From NCBI RefSeq assembly GCF_000429945.1, contig NZ_KE386994.1, positions 54,394-118,393 on the forward strand: a stretch of 64,000 nucleotides of DNA. The letters run 5' to 3'. Made by a program: the position numbers and the translations under genes. The DNA comes from Desulfogranum japonicum DSM 18378 (GTDB taxonomy: Bacteria > Desulfobacterota > Desulfobulbia > Desulfobulbales > Desulfobulbaceae). Below the pieces are notes generated by a model that was given only the letters and a program-made list of their open reading frames with translations, ran no database searches and had not been told where the DNA came from. How positions within the stretch are numbered: the stretch's first letter is position 1; each line of letters begins with the position of its first letter. Of the stretch, positions 40,065 through 49,222 are shown in pieces.

Positions 40065-41063
40065 TTATCGTTCAAACATGTTTGCCAATCCGCCAAGGAC
40101 AGACCCCTCACCCTGGGAGCCTCCCGGTGTTTGAGGAGCAGCATCCCATATGCGTCCTGCGAGACGTGAGAAAGGCAGCGACTGCAGCCAGACATGACCA
40201 GGTCCCTGGAGTGTTGCAAAAAAGAATCCTTCCCCGCCGAAAACTGCTGATTTGACATTGCCTACAAATTCAATGTCGTAATGCACGTTTTGAGTTAAAG
40301 CTACCAGGCAGCCGGTATCCACACGCATTGTTTCACCAGCGGCAAGTTCTTTTTCCACGATGGTTCCCCCTGCATGGACAAATGCCAGGCCATCGCCATC
40401 CAGCTGTTGCATGATAAAACCCTCGCCACCAAAAAGTGCAGTGCCGATTTTCTTTTGAAAAGCGATTCCTATGGCCACTCCCTTGGCTGCACAGAGAAAA
40501 GCATCTTTTTGGCAGATTATGCGGTTACCGTACGAAGAGAGATCCAAGGGGATGATTTTTCCGGGATAGGGCGCTGCAAAGGCAACCTTTCCTTTGCCTG
40601 GGCCTGTATAGGTAAACATGGTGATAAACAGGCCTTCGCCAGTTATCAGGCGCTTGCCAGCACCCAGCATTTTATCAAAAAAACTGCCGGATTGGGATGA
40701 TTGAGACCCGTCTCCAAACACGGTTTCCATTTGGATTTGGTCGTGCATGTACATCATAGCCCCAGCCTCGGAAACGACACTTTCATTGGTATCGAGTTCG
40801 ATTTCAACAAATTGCATTTCCTGACCAAAGATTTCGTAATCAATTTCATGGGTAAGCATGGCAGCCGGTGGAGGTGGAGCAGTCGCAGGGCTGGCGTTTT
40901 GCTGTAATTCCTGAACACTTGTCGCTGGCACCCAGTCTGAAAAACCATCCCTCCATACGAGGGTGTTGGCATCATAGCGACCGGAAGAGAGTTCACCGAT
41001 AACCTGTTCTCTGCTGAAGGGGCCTTGAGATTTACCATTAATCGCGATATACCAGTTTGTCAT
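40065..41063 (-). CDS. GYF_2 domain fused to an AIM24/TIGR00266-type protein (332 aa)
   Basis: Residues 1-55 form a GYF_2 domain ([37 protein letters not shown]), a protein-interaction module. After a Pro/Ala linker, residues ~70-320 are an AIM24-like beta-rich domain ([113 protein letters not shown]). Bacterial AIM24 proteins have unknown function. The fusion suggests assembly on a membrane protein partner. Confidence 0.85.
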   Translation of the reverse strand: MTNWYIAINGKSQGPFSREQVIGELSSGRYDANTLVWRDGFSDWVPATSVQELQQNASPATAPPPPAAMLTHEIDYEIFGQEMQFVEIELDTNESVVSEAGAMMYMHDQIQMETVFGDGSQSSQSGSFFDKMLGAGKRLITGEGLFITMFTYTGPGKGKVAFAAPYPGKIIPLDLSSYGNRIICQKDAFLCAAKGVAIGIAFQKKIGTALFGGEGFIMQQLDGDGLAFVHAGGTIVEKELAAGETMRVDTGCLVALTQNVHYDIEFVGNVKSAVFGGEGFFFATLQGPGHVWLQSLPFSRLAGRIWDAAPQTPGGSQGEGSVLGGLANMFER

Positions 41064-41223
41064 TGAAGACCTCGTGGGTAAATAAAGTACAGATAAAAGT
41101 TGTTACAAATATTACAGAATTGTTTTGCGCAGTGTGTCAAAATTTCCATAGTGCTTATATTACACCAAAATACGTTACAGGGTGCAACTCAAGTTTGTAT
41201 CTCATTACTTTTTTCAAAAAAGC

Positions 41224-42336
41224 ATGACTCATAAAGCTGAGAGTATTCTCATTATCGAACCATATTACGGAGGGTCACACAAAAGTTTTCTTGCCGGGTT
41301 ACAGTTTGTTCTGGATAGGCCTTGCACGCTGTTGACTTTGCCTGCAAAAAAATGGAAAACACGGATGCACCTTGCAGCGCCACATATGGCTGGCCAGATT
41401 ATAGACCTCTATGCAGGAGGTAAACGATATGCAGGCCTGTTTACTTCCAGCTTTCTTGATGTGGCAGTGCTACGTTCGTTGCTTGCGCAGGCAGGAATAT
41501 TGCTTCCTATTGGCTTGTATTTTCATGAAAATCAATTCGCTTACCCGTCCCAGAGAGATGCTGGCGCTCAGTACAGCTACGCTGCAATTAATTTTCTTTC
41601 CGCCTTGTGTGCCGATGCCATTGCTTTCAACAGCAAGCACAATAGAGATACTTTTTTTCAAGGTGTAAAAGGCTATCTGCGGAAAAACAAAGAGTTTAAT
41701 CTGGCTCAACGGGTCGAGCAACTATATGCTTCGAGCGTCATACTTCATCCGGGGATGGCTTTTGAGCCCAGTCACGGTTCAGAGAAAAAATGTAACAGGA
41801 CGCCAGTAATTGTCTGGAATCATCGTTGGGAGCACGACAAAAATCCTGAACAATTTTTTACGGCCCTTTTTTCCCTCGCAGAACGTCAAGTACCATTTCA
41901 TCTTATAGTGTTGGGGCAATCCTTTCGCAATATACCAGCTATCTTTGATCAGGCCAGAGAAGTCTTGGGAAGCAGGATGCTGCACTTTGGTTTTGTTTCT
42001 TCCAGGCAGCAGTACCTGGCTTTACTGCAGCAGGGGAGTGTTGTCGTTTCAACAGCGCGCCATGAATTCTTTGGTTATTCGGTTCTAGAAGCGGTTCGTG
42101 CCGGTTGCCGTCCACTCGTCCCCGACAGGCTGGCTTATCCTGAATTATTCCCTGGCGAATTTCGATATGGATCAGGTCGTTTTGAAAATGAACTTGAGCA
42201 TGTACTACGCCGTAATATAAGGCTGAGCCAGGAATGTTCACGGGCTCTCACTGAACCGTATTTATGGAATAATGTTGCCGGTGAATATCGGCAATGGTTT
42301 CAGGAGTGGATTGCAAGCAAACAGCCAGTTCCTTGA
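41224..42336 (+). CDS. DUF3524 glycosyltransferase, tRNA-queuosine alpha-mannosyltransferase-like (370 aa)
   Basis: Opens ILIIEPYYGGSHKSFLAGL, the N-terminal DUF3524 signature, with GLYFHENQFAYP and FNSKHNRDTFF. A GT-B C-terminal half has NHRWEHDKNPEQFFTALF, HFGFVSSRQQYLALLQQG and ARHEFFGYSVLEAVRAGC (the E-x7-E-like donor site). This family includes animal GTDC1, described as the tRNA-queuosine mannosyltransferase. The bacterial role may be queuosine glycosylation or another target. The start at 41224 is preferred over an upstream GTG. Confidence 0.75.
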   Translation: MTHKAESILIIEPYYGGSHKSFLAGLQFVLDRPCTLLTLPAKKWKTRMHLAAPHMAGQIIDLYAGGKRYAGLFTSSFLDVAVLRSLLAQAGILLPIGLYFHENQFAYPSQRDAGAQYSYAAINFLSALCADAIAFNSKHNRDTFFQGVKGYLRKNKEFNLAQRVEQLYASSVILHPGMAFEPSHGSEKKCNRTPVIVWNHRWEHDKNPEQFFTALFSLAERQVPFHLIVLGQSFRNIPAIFDQAREVLGSRMLHFGFVSSRQQYLALLQQGSVVVSTARHEFFGYSVLEAVRAGCRPLVPDRLAYPELFPGEFRYGSGRFENELEHVLRRNIRLSQECSRALTEPYLWNNVAGEYRQWFQEWIASKQPVP

Positions 42337-42515
42337 AAAAAACTTTTCACTACTCATGCATCCATGGATATGAATGAAAGGCCCGAATTTGATTTTCATT
42401 TTTTTATATGCAGGGTAATGGTAGGGCACGCAAATCAAGAAAACAATTACCGGCACAGGAGTAAGCTGTTTATTCATTTGAGTAACTACATTGATACGCA
42501 CAAGGCATTACTTTC

Positions 42516-43052
42516 ATGCAGAAAAAAAAGAAACAGAATATTGTTCTCATAGGTTTTATGGGAGTTGGTAAGGGCCGTACAGCACGGGCACTTGCGGAGT
42601 TGACAGGACGATTTGCCATAGATACCGATGACCTGATTGAATCTCGCATAAAAATGAAGATACGCAGCCTTTTCGCTGAGCAGGGAGAACCTGCTTTTCG
42701 TAAACTGGAAAGAACTGTGGCAGGGTGGTTGGTCGAAAATGTCCAGGAAACAGTCATCTCCACAGGGGGTGGTTTTTTTGCTGTTCCAAAAATCAGAAAA
42801 ATAGGGAAGGTCGTTTATTTGCACGCTGAAGTTGAGTCTATTCTTGCAACCATTCAGCAACACCCTGATGGAGCGAAAAAAATTAAAAAACGACCATTGC
42901 TCGCTGATTTGGAAAAAGCAAAAGAGCTTTTTGCCAAAAGACTCCCCTTATATCGAAGTTGTGCTCATCTTGAGATTGATGTTCAGGGAAAAAGTGCTGA
43001 GGCAGTAGCTGAGGAAATTTGTTTACAATTGGGAATTCAGAAACGAGACTAA
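42516..43052 (+). CDS. Shikimate kinase homologue (178 aa)
   Basis: Shikimate kinase fold: VLIGFMGVGKGRTARALAEL (P-loop region), IDTDDLIESR (shikimate-binding Asp), FRKLERTVAGWL, ISTGGGFF (Gly-Gly-Gly), KRPLL (lid) and RLPLYRSCAH. The residue after Gly-Lys is Gly, not Ser/Thr, which departs from the Walker A rule and may affect Mg/ATP binding. Its stop overlaps the start of the DUF89 gene (TAATG), so the two are probably made together. It may be an altered-function kinase rather than AroK. Confidence 0.75.
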   Translation: MQKKKKQNIVLIGFMGVGKGRTARALAELTGRFAIDTDDLIESRIKMKIRSLFAEQGEPAFRKLERTVAGWLVENVQETVISTGGGFFAVPKIRKIGKVVYLHAEVESILATIQQHPDGAKKIKKRPLLADLEKAKELFAKRLPLYRSCAHLEIDVQGKSAEAVAEEICLQLGIQKRD

Positions 43053-44800
43053 TGACTGAACTGATGAATTATCAACGAGGCCTTGATCCAGACAAAGACG
43101 CCTGGGTTACGAATTTTTTTACGGAAAATCATCTGGCTTATGAAGCTTTTCCGGATATGGTTGCATCCCCTGAACAGTTGAATTTCATGGTTTATCTTCA
43201 ACCTGATCAGATCTATTATCCCTGCTCAGATGCTCTTTTTCACGCCGTTATTGAAAAACGGGCAGATACCTTGCTGACTTCTGCCTACATTCATATCTGG
43301 AGCAGGCTTGAACGTCTGGTGGCAGAGGTGGTAACTGATCCATATAAAAGACAGTACCTGATGAGTCTGCTTTCCATTAAGTATAACCATGATATAACAC
43401 ATAAAGTACATCTTCCAGGGCGTCTTGAAAAGCGATTGCTGGGTATATTTACAACCATCAGTGAAATTGATCGCCCTCTTGCCCGAGTTAAGGAAAGCGA
43501 AAACAAACGGGTCGCAGATTTTCTTAGGTCAGAGCTGTTTAAGGAATGCTTTGATTCCCTGGAAGGGCTTGAAATAGGAGAGAATTCCACTTTAACAGAG
43601 ATTGATTTTCAACTACAGATTCTCCGGCTCCGTCGTTTATTGATCCTGTCATCCGTCCGTACCATATGGAAAGATGACCATCTGCCGGATCAAGCCTATC
43701 TGCGAGAAATAATGAATCAGGAATTGCATAGCGATGAGTGGCTTTGGTTATGCTCCTGGTTGCGTGATGTGGTGGCGGGAAAACGGAAGCCTACCATTCT
43801 CTGGCTAGCCGGCAGGTCGGGTGAAATCGTTTTTGATCTTGCAATCATCAACTTGTTGATGAAGCTGGGAATTAAAGTGATTTTGGCTGTAAAGCAAAGC
43901 TTTTATTACCATCGGATTTCTTTTATTGATTTACTGGAAGATACGACACTTGATACGCTTCTTTCCGGCGCTGATCTTGTCGGTGATGCTCAAATTTCCA
44001 AAAATGAGTTGCTGCGACGCCTTGGGAGAGATGATCAGTTATTAGTGATATCCGATGGAACCAGGGAACCGTTTAATCCCTTGCTATCTTCGGTTACCTT
44101 TGCAAGGTCTTTTAAAGAAGCCGACCTGGTCGTCAGTAGAAGTCCAGGGTGCCGGGAAACTATAACTAATCATTTCCAATTTACCCGGGATATGATTTCA
44201 ATTATCCCCAAAGACGACGGGGTATTGGATTTTGTGGTCAAGGAGCATCATCCTGCCGTAATCAGGTTTCCCAAATCGGTCTTGCGCAAAAAAGCAGAAC
44301 AGTTGGTTGATACAATGCGGGAAGAAAAGGAGAATGGAAAACGCATAATGTTCTATTCCGCCATAGTTGGCTCTATTCCCGGTCAATTACAGACAGCCAA
44401 AGAAATACTGGACGTTTTCGTCAATTATCTGCGTTCTTCGCTGCATGATGTGGTTGTAATCAATCCTGCTGAACATTTTGAGGAAGGGATGGACGCTGAT
44501 GACGTAATGTATATGTGGGAAATTTTTCAACGATCAGGGCAGATAGATATCTGGCGTTTTCAAAGCGTTTCAGATATCGAAATGACGTTCAGCCTGATGA
44601 ATAAGAAAGTTCCACCGGAATGGATCGGCAAGGATTCAACATATTCTACAGGCTGCACCAAAGAGATGGATATTGCAAGGGAGATGGTGAACCTGTATCC
44701 TGAAATGCAGTTGATAGGCCCTCCACTGGAAAAGTTTCAACGCCGACGGGAGTATGGTGTAGGTCAGTTGTATGACAGGACCCTTTCAGAGGTAAAATAA
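43052..44800 (+). CDS. DUF89-family protein (ARMT1-like, 582 aa)
   Basis: The C-terminal half holds the DUF89 pattern: ILWLAGRSGEIVFDLAIINLLMKLG (nucleotide-like Rossmann strand), VILAVKQSFYYH, LVGDAQISKNELLRRLG, LLVISDGTREPFNPLL and DLVVSRSPGCRET. DUF89 enzymes are metal-dependent phosphatases on small phosphometabolites (damage control). The N-terminal ~230 residues are a helical extension. At 582 aa it is longer than the usual 300-440. Translation is coupled to the shikimate-kinase homologue, hinting that it removes or repairs a product of that enzyme. Confidence 0.7.
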   Translation: MTELMNYQRGLDPDKDAWVTNFFTENHLAYEAFPDMVASPEQLNFMVYLQPDQIYYPCSDALFHAVIEKRADTLLTSAYIHIWSRLERLVAEVVTDPYKRQYLMSLLSIKYNHDITHKVHLPGRLEKRLLGIFTTISEIDRPLARVKESENKRVADFLRSELFKECFDSLEGLEIGENSTLTEIDFQLQILRLRRLLILSSVRTIWKDDHLPDQAYLREIMNQELHSDEWLWLCSWLRDVVAGKRKPTILWLAGRSGEIVFDLAIINLLMKLGIKVILAVKQSFYYHRISFIDLLEDTTLDTLLSGADLVGDAQISKNELLRRLGRDDQLLVISDGTREPFNPLLSSVTFARSFKEADLVVSRSPGCRETITNHFQFTRDMISIIPKDDGVLDFVVKEHHPAVIRFPKSVLRKKAEQLVDTMREEKENGKRIMFYSAIVGSIPGQLQTAKEILDVFVNYLRSSLHDVVVINPAEHFEEGMDADDVMYMWEIFQRSGQIDIWRFQSVSDIEMTFSLMNKKVPPEWIGKDSTYSTGCTKEMDIAREMVNLYPEMQLIGPPLEKFQRRREYGVGQLYDRTLSEVK

Positions 44801-44887
44801 GGAAGGATTGATGCTGATTCAGCTCTTCTGACCATATGCTGAAGATTACACCTCGTTAAATTAGATATTGTTTCGATATGGAAAGTT

Positions 44888-45970
44888 ATGATTAGTGAAC
44901 AAGCAGACAGTTTTCTCCAGGCAACTCTTCGCAAGATTTATCCGCAGGATCTCAGTTGGCGCGATCGTGCGATAGAGCGTCTGGAACAGTTGACCATGCC
45001 TTATTGGGCCATGGGCGATTTTATGGATCTTGCCGTCAATCTGGCAGGCGTATATCGTACCATTACCCCCTCGATAAGCAGGAAACGCATAGTTGTCATG
45101 GTCGGCGATCATGGTGTTACAGAAGAAGGCGTTTCATGTTACCCACCTGACGTTACCACACAGATGGTGCACAATATTATAGATGGTGGAGCTGCCATCA
45201 ATGCAATGTCCAGGCAAGCTGGTGCGGATGTGTGCGTGGTCGATATGGGGGCCTGTGATGCTTTCACCTCCTTGCAAGATAAAAGTGGTTTCATAAGCCG
45301 CAAAATTTCGACAGGTACGGCAAATATTGCACGTGGACCTGCAATGTCCAGATCTCACGCAGTCATGGCCATTCAGGCTGGCGTAGAGCTTGCCAACAAG
45401 TTCAGTGAGCAGGTTGATCTTTTTGGAACAGGAGATATGGGTATCGGCAATACCACCCCTTCAACTGCCATTGCCGCAGTATTGACAGGGAAACCTGTGG
45501 CAGAATTGACCGGTAATGGAACAGGACTTGATGAAGAGCAGAAGAAGGCGAAAATTGCTGTGATTGAGAGGGCTTTGTCGGCGAATAAGCCTGATCCAAA
45601 AGATGGGATAGATGTGTTGGCAAAGGTTGGAGGGTTTGAAATAGGTGGGATTGCAGGTTTGATACTCGGTGCTGCGGCTAATCAGAAGGCTGTGGTTGTT
45701 GATGGCTTTATTTCAACAGCAGGCGCTTTGATAGCTTATACCATAGAACCTTTTGTTCGAGATTACCTGATTTGTGCCCATAAAAGCGTTGAGCCGGGTC
45801 ATCGCTATATGCTTGAAAAACTTCAACTGGAGCCTCTGTTTTCTTTGAATATGCGTCTGGGAGAGGGTACTGGTGCCGCTTTTGCTATGAATGCAGTGGA
45901 TGCTGCTGTGCGGTTATTGACAGAAGTGTCTACTTTTAGTGAAGCAGGGGTGAGTACAAAGGAAAAGTAG
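44888..45970 (+). CDS. cobT: Nicotinate-nucleotide-dimethylbenzimidazole phosphoribosyltransferase (360 aa)
   Basis: Activates the lower-ligand base for cobalamin. Signatures: LAVNLAGVYRTITPSISRKRIVVMVGDHGVTEEGVSCYP, MVHNIIDGGAAINAMSRQAGADV, DLFGTGDMGIGNTTPSTAIAAVLTG, DGIDVLAKVGGFEIGGIAGLILGA and RLGEGTGAAFAMNAVDAA (catalytic Glu). It is a single gene here with no other cobalamin genes nearby, and no B12 riboswitch is visible in its 87-bp leader. Confidence 0.95.
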   Translation: MISEQADSFLQATLRKIYPQDLSWRDRAIERLEQLTMPYWAMGDFMDLAVNLAGVYRTITPSISRKRIVVMVGDHGVTEEGVSCYPPDVTTQMVHNIIDGGAAINAMSRQAGADVCVVDMGACDAFTSLQDKSGFISRKISTGTANIARGPAMSRSHAVMAIQAGVELANKFSEQVDLFGTGDMGIGNTTPSTAIAAVLTGKPVAELTGNGTGLDEEQKKAKIAVIERALSANKPDPKDGIDVLAKVGGFEIGGIAGLILGAAANQKAVVVDGFISTAGALIAYTIEPFVRDYLICAHKSVEPGHRYMLEKLQLEPLFSLNMRLGEGTGAAFAMNAVDAAVRLLTEVSTFSEAGVSTKEK

Positions 45971-46000
45971 CACGGAGAGTATAAAAAATTGTACTAATCG

Positions 46001-46040
46001 TTGACACTGTTCACTGGCAATGCTATTCTTGAGCAAGAAT
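46001..46040 (+). promoter_or_regulatory. Promoter with an overlapping operator-like palindrome
   Basis: TTGACA (46001-46006), a 17-bp spacer, then TATTCT (46024-46029). The perfect 16-bp palindrome ATTCTTGAGCAAGAAT (46025-46040) covers the -10 and the start region, as expected of a repressor operator. It drives the small secreted protein gene starting at 46069. Confidence 0.65.
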
Positions 46041-46068
46041 ATCTATTATTATGTACGATGGAAAAGTT

Positions 46069-46530
46069 ATGCCTTATGCCAGATATCTTTCCGCCTTGGT
46101 GTTAATGGGTCTTGTTACGGTATATGCTCCGTTGCAGTCGGTAGCAGATCAGATAGACCAGAGACCCACCGAACAGCACGAAATGCAGGAGAAAAGTTAC
46201 AGCATACCTCCGGAATTGACCCCAGAGGAGTTGAAATGGTATGTGAAGTTCCAGGAAGGAGGCCTGCTCGTTGACGGCTGGCAGGATATAGCTGCCGGAA
46301 TTATAGAAAAGACTCCAGTAACGGAAAAAGCTGCCCAAGAGGAGTTGTTGCAGGCCTTAGGATATAAAATAGGCCTGGAGTGGTGCAAGGACAACGAGAT
46401 CCGTAAAGTTGACACCTCCATGTTGAAAGAGTGGGGGAATAAACTTAAAGATACAGCAAAAAAAAATCCTGAAAATTTGGATGTTGTTCTTTTGGATATC
46501 AATAGCGAACTGGATTCATTATTGAACTAA
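46069..46530 (+). CDS. Small exported protein of unknown function (153 aa)
   Basis: The start at 46069 gives a signal peptide (MPYARYLSALVLMGLVTVYAPLQSVA, cleaved near SVA-DQ). The mature ~125 aa are helical and charged, with one Cys (EWCKDNEIRK) and the segments ELTPEELKWYVKFQEGG and NPENLDVVLLDINSELDSLL. No family is recognised. Its own strong promoter with a palindromic operator suggests tight control. A repeat element follows directly. Confidence 0.65.
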   Translation: MPYARYLSALVLMGLVTVYAPLQSVADQIDQRPTEQHEMQEKSYSIPPELTPEELKWYVKFQEGGLLVDGWQDIAAGIIEKTPVTEKAAQEELLQALGYKIGLEWCKDNEIRKVDTSMLKEWGNKLKDTAKKNPENLDVVLLDINSELDSLLN

Positions 46531-46672
46531 GAGTCTGTCAGAGATAACTCTTTTTTCCCCGATAGCTGTATTCTTTTTAAGATTTTATCCTCGGAATGTC
46601 AGCCGTATACCTGTGGTAAAATTTTGAAGATGCCTCGGAGTTTTTGTTTGCCTGCCCTCGAACGAAGATTCT
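46531..46672. repeat. Inverted-end intergenic element, copy 3 (reverse orientation)
   Basis: Starts GAGTCTGTCAGAGATAACTC and TTTTTTCCCC, which matches the reverse complement of the right end of copies 1 and 2 (GGAGTCTGTCGGCGAA). The following AT-rich stretch with a TTTAAGATTTTATCCTCGG core aligns loosely. The other end is blurred, near 46670. The rest of this gap, up to 46804, shows nothing further. Confidence 0.5.
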
Positions 46673-46804
46673 CATTTATGGAAAGGCGCGAACTGGCAGG
46701 CCAGCAGTGTTCAGCTTTTTTCTCCATTGCTGTGTCGTTTTCGGGAGATCAAGTACAGCTTACTGGCGGTGTAACCTCGCATTGATTTTCCGAAAATAGT
46801 CAGT

Positions 46805-48148
46805 TTAATCCTTTTCAGTTTGGGAAAGTACGCTTGCCCGAATGACTCCCTTGTGCAGGTGAATATCAAGGTCTTCACCGTATGAAACGTGTTGTGCATC
46901 AGTTATTATTGAGTGTGGGGGATCATGCTTTCGTACTATCGCATAACCCCGAGCAAGGGTCGCAAGGGGGCTCACGCCATCAAGCAGGCTGGTTGTTCGT
47001 GCCATTGCCTGTTCTTTCTGCTGCAGAATTGTCTGTATCGCTTGTTGCAGTCGTTGTCTGTTGTTTAAAATCTGCTGTTGATGCAACGCAAGCAGTGTCT
47101 GTGGATTGCGGGCGTTGATGCGTCCTAGTATACGGCTGAGTAGCTGTTCTTTGTTCTGTATCAGGTTTGCCAGTCCCCTTTCCAGCTGCATGGTGATATG
47201 GCCGAGGCGCAGGAGGTGGCTTTCAAGAGGGTAGGTCATTTTTCCCAATTGCTGTTCACAATGACGGAGCCTGTAGCTGTATTCACTCAACCTGCTGAGC
47301 ATGTTTTGCTCAATTCTTTTCCTGATATCATCTAATTGACGTTTTTGTGCGTTCCCATCAGGAATCAATAATTCTGCTGCTCCACTTGGGGTAGGGGCTC
47401 TCATGTCAGCAGCGAAATCAGCAATGGTAAAGTCAATTTCATGGCCTACCGCATTAACAACCGGTATGTTGGATTCCCGTATTGCCCTGGCAAGCTGTTC
47501 GTTGTTGAATGCCCATAAATCTTCAATGGATCCTCCTCCTCTGCAGAGTACAATGACATCTGTAGTGATCTCTTTGTTAACAGTGCGGATAGCCTCAATG
47601 ATTTCACCCGGGGCCTGGGTTCCCTGAACGCTCACTGGAAACACCAGCAGGTGTATTGCTGGTGACCTTCTCGTTGCGATGTTGATAAAATCGTGCACCG
47701 CTGCTCCTTTTGGAGATGTAATCAGAGTGATATGTTCTGGTGATTTTGGGATAGGTTTTTTACAGGAGGCAGCAAAAAGCCCTTCCTCTGAGAGTCTTTT
47801 TTTCAATCGTTCAAAGGTGAGTTGAAGATTTCCTTCACCCTGAAAGGTAAGACTGTCAACTATCAGTTGGTAGTCCCCCCGAGGCTCATATACCGAGAGC
47901 CGCCCCCTGCATAGAACCTGCTTGCCATCTGAAAGTGGCTCGCTGAGATATCTTTTCTGGAGCTTGAAAAGCACAGATTTTATCTGAGCCTTGTCATCCT
48001 TGAGGGTAAAATAAGAATGCCCTGAATAGGGAGTGCGCAGGTTGGATATTTCACCCTGGACGCTGATGAAAGGAAATGTTCCTTCCAGCATTTGACGTAT
48101 GGTGGCGTTTAGTTCTGAGACTGTGAAAATGTGAGATGTGGTTTCCAT
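46805..48148 (-). CDS. xseA: Exodeoxyribonuclease VII large subunit (447 aa)
   Basis: An N-terminal OB fold (FTVSELNATIRQMLEGTFPFISVQGEISNLRTPYSGHSYFTLKD) and the catalytic domain with LITSPKGAAVHDFINIATRRSP, DVIVLCRGGGSIEDLWAFN and PVVNAVGHEIDFTIADFAADMRAPTPSGAAEL, then a long coiled-coil region (Arg/Gln/Leu-rich). It degrades single-stranded DNA with XseB. The first ~59 codons of the longest ORF are not homologous; starts at 48166 or 48148 fit. xseB is not adjacent. Confidence 0.93.
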   Translation of the reverse strand: METTSHIFTVSELNATIRQMLEGTFPFISVQGEISNLRTPYSGHSYFTLKDDKAQIKSVLFKLQKRYLSEPLSDGKQVLCRGRLSVYEPRGDYQLIVDSLTFQGEGNLQLTFERLKKRLSEEGLFAASCKKPIPKSPEHITLITSPKGAAVHDFINIATRRSPAIHLLVFPVSVQGTQAPGEIIEAIRTVNKEITTDVIVLCRGGGSIEDLWAFNNEQLARAIRESNIPVVNAVGHEIDFTIADFAADMRAPTPSGAAELLIPDGNAQKRQLDDIRKRIEQNMLSRLSEYSYRLRHCEQQLGKMTYPLESHLLRLGHITMQLERGLANLIQNKEQLLSRILGRINARNPQTLLALHQQQILNNRQRLQQAIQTILQQKEQAMARTTSLLDGVSPLATLARGYAIVRKHDPPHSIITDAQHVSYGEDLDIHLHKGVIRASVLSQTEKD

Positions 48149-48523
48149 GACCGGGAATATACGCATATTCTCATCAAGGAGCAACTTTATCCTGTAAAGG
48201 ATGGATTGAGTGATGCATTTTTCTACTCCTGCGGTATAATCGCATCTGGAGTTGTGCGCATTATCAAGCTGTGCATACCTGTTGCGATTACGTTTCGATA
48301 CTCTTGCCGAATTAGTTGGAACCATAACTGATTGAACTTTTACTTGGGAGATTGCCAGAAGATCATCAGACCCAGGTTTTGATTCATCATTGATTCCAGT
48401 TTCGGTTATTATGACTTTCAGCCTTCATCTCTTTGATATTCTGAGTTATTGTGTTTTTTTGGGGCTAACACAGGGGGCGAAGAGAGGGAGAAGATATTTT
48501 CCAACCAACACACAGAGATTTTC

Positions 48524-49222
48524 ATGTCTGAACCTACTAAATCTTATAAAGATGCTGAATTATTGCATAATGTGGACAAAGCCGACGGGCTGCTTGAACA
48601 GCTAGGTTTGCCACCTAAAACAATACACTTCATCCGGGCACATAAGACCATGTTTTGGGGTGTATCGATAGCCGTTATCCTCGTTGTTGTTACTGTTTCC
48701 CTGTATGACTCCTATCGCGCTCATCGTCTGAATAAATCGGCTTCAGCATTGGATGTGGCCATACAGGCTACCGATGGCAGCGAAGAGCTGTTGAGAGCTG
48801 TTATAAAAGACTATGGCTCTCTTCCGGCAGGTACCTGGGCAAAGGTGGAACTTATCAGGCGATATAATGAAAAAGGTGAATTTGATAAGGAATTAGAGCT
48901 TCTTTCAGGTATGAATGAACAATTTGATGATGATTCAGTATTCAAACCTTTGATTATTTCCAAGATTGCTGCTGTTTATGAAATGACAGATCAAAACGAA
49001 AAGGCTCTTGGCATGTACACCTTACTTTCAGAAATTAAGGGTTTTGAGCCGGAGGCGCATTTAGCCATGGCTAGAATTAACGAGTCCATGGGCAACAAAG
49101 ACAAGGCCATAGGCCAGTATGCTGAGTACCTGCAATTATCGCAGCTGAGCGGAATGAATGGTCAACAGGATCCTACGAGAATGGTGGTTGAGTCCAAATT
49201 GAGGCAATTACGGCAATCATGA
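48524..49222 (+). CDS. Membrane-anchored tetratricopeptide-like protein (232 aa)
   Basis: Start at 48524. A polar N-terminus is followed by one membrane helix (FWGVSIAVILVVVTVSLYDSY, about residues 44-64). A helical repeat region follows, resembling the YfgM/TPR_21 class: GTWAKVELIRRYNEKGEFDKELELL, KIAAVYEMTDQNEKALGMYTLL and HLAMARINESMGNKDKAIGQYAEYL. Such proteins bind partners at the inner membrane, often with the Bam or Sec machinery. It overlaps panC by 4 bp. Confidence 0.75.
   Translation: MSEPTKSYKDAELLHNVDKADGLLEQLGLPPKTIHFIRAHKTMFWGVSIAVILVVVTVSLYDSYRAHRLNKSASALDVAIQATDGSEELLRAVIKDYGSLPAGTWAKVELIRRYNEKGEFDKELELLSGMNEQFDDDSVFKPLIISKIAAVYEMTDQNEKALGMYTLLSEIKGFEPEAHLAMARINESMGNKDKAIGQYAEYLQLSQLSGMNGQQDPTRMVVESKLRQLRQS

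Noticed and set aside
39893..40258. 121-codon leftward ORF under the AIM24 gene
   Set aside because: Most of it lies out of frame within the AIM24 coding end; the remaining part covers a hairpin and shows no conserved pattern.
44801..44887. Cobalamin riboswitch before cobT
   Set aside because: The 87-bp leader is too short and shows no B12-box-like sequence.
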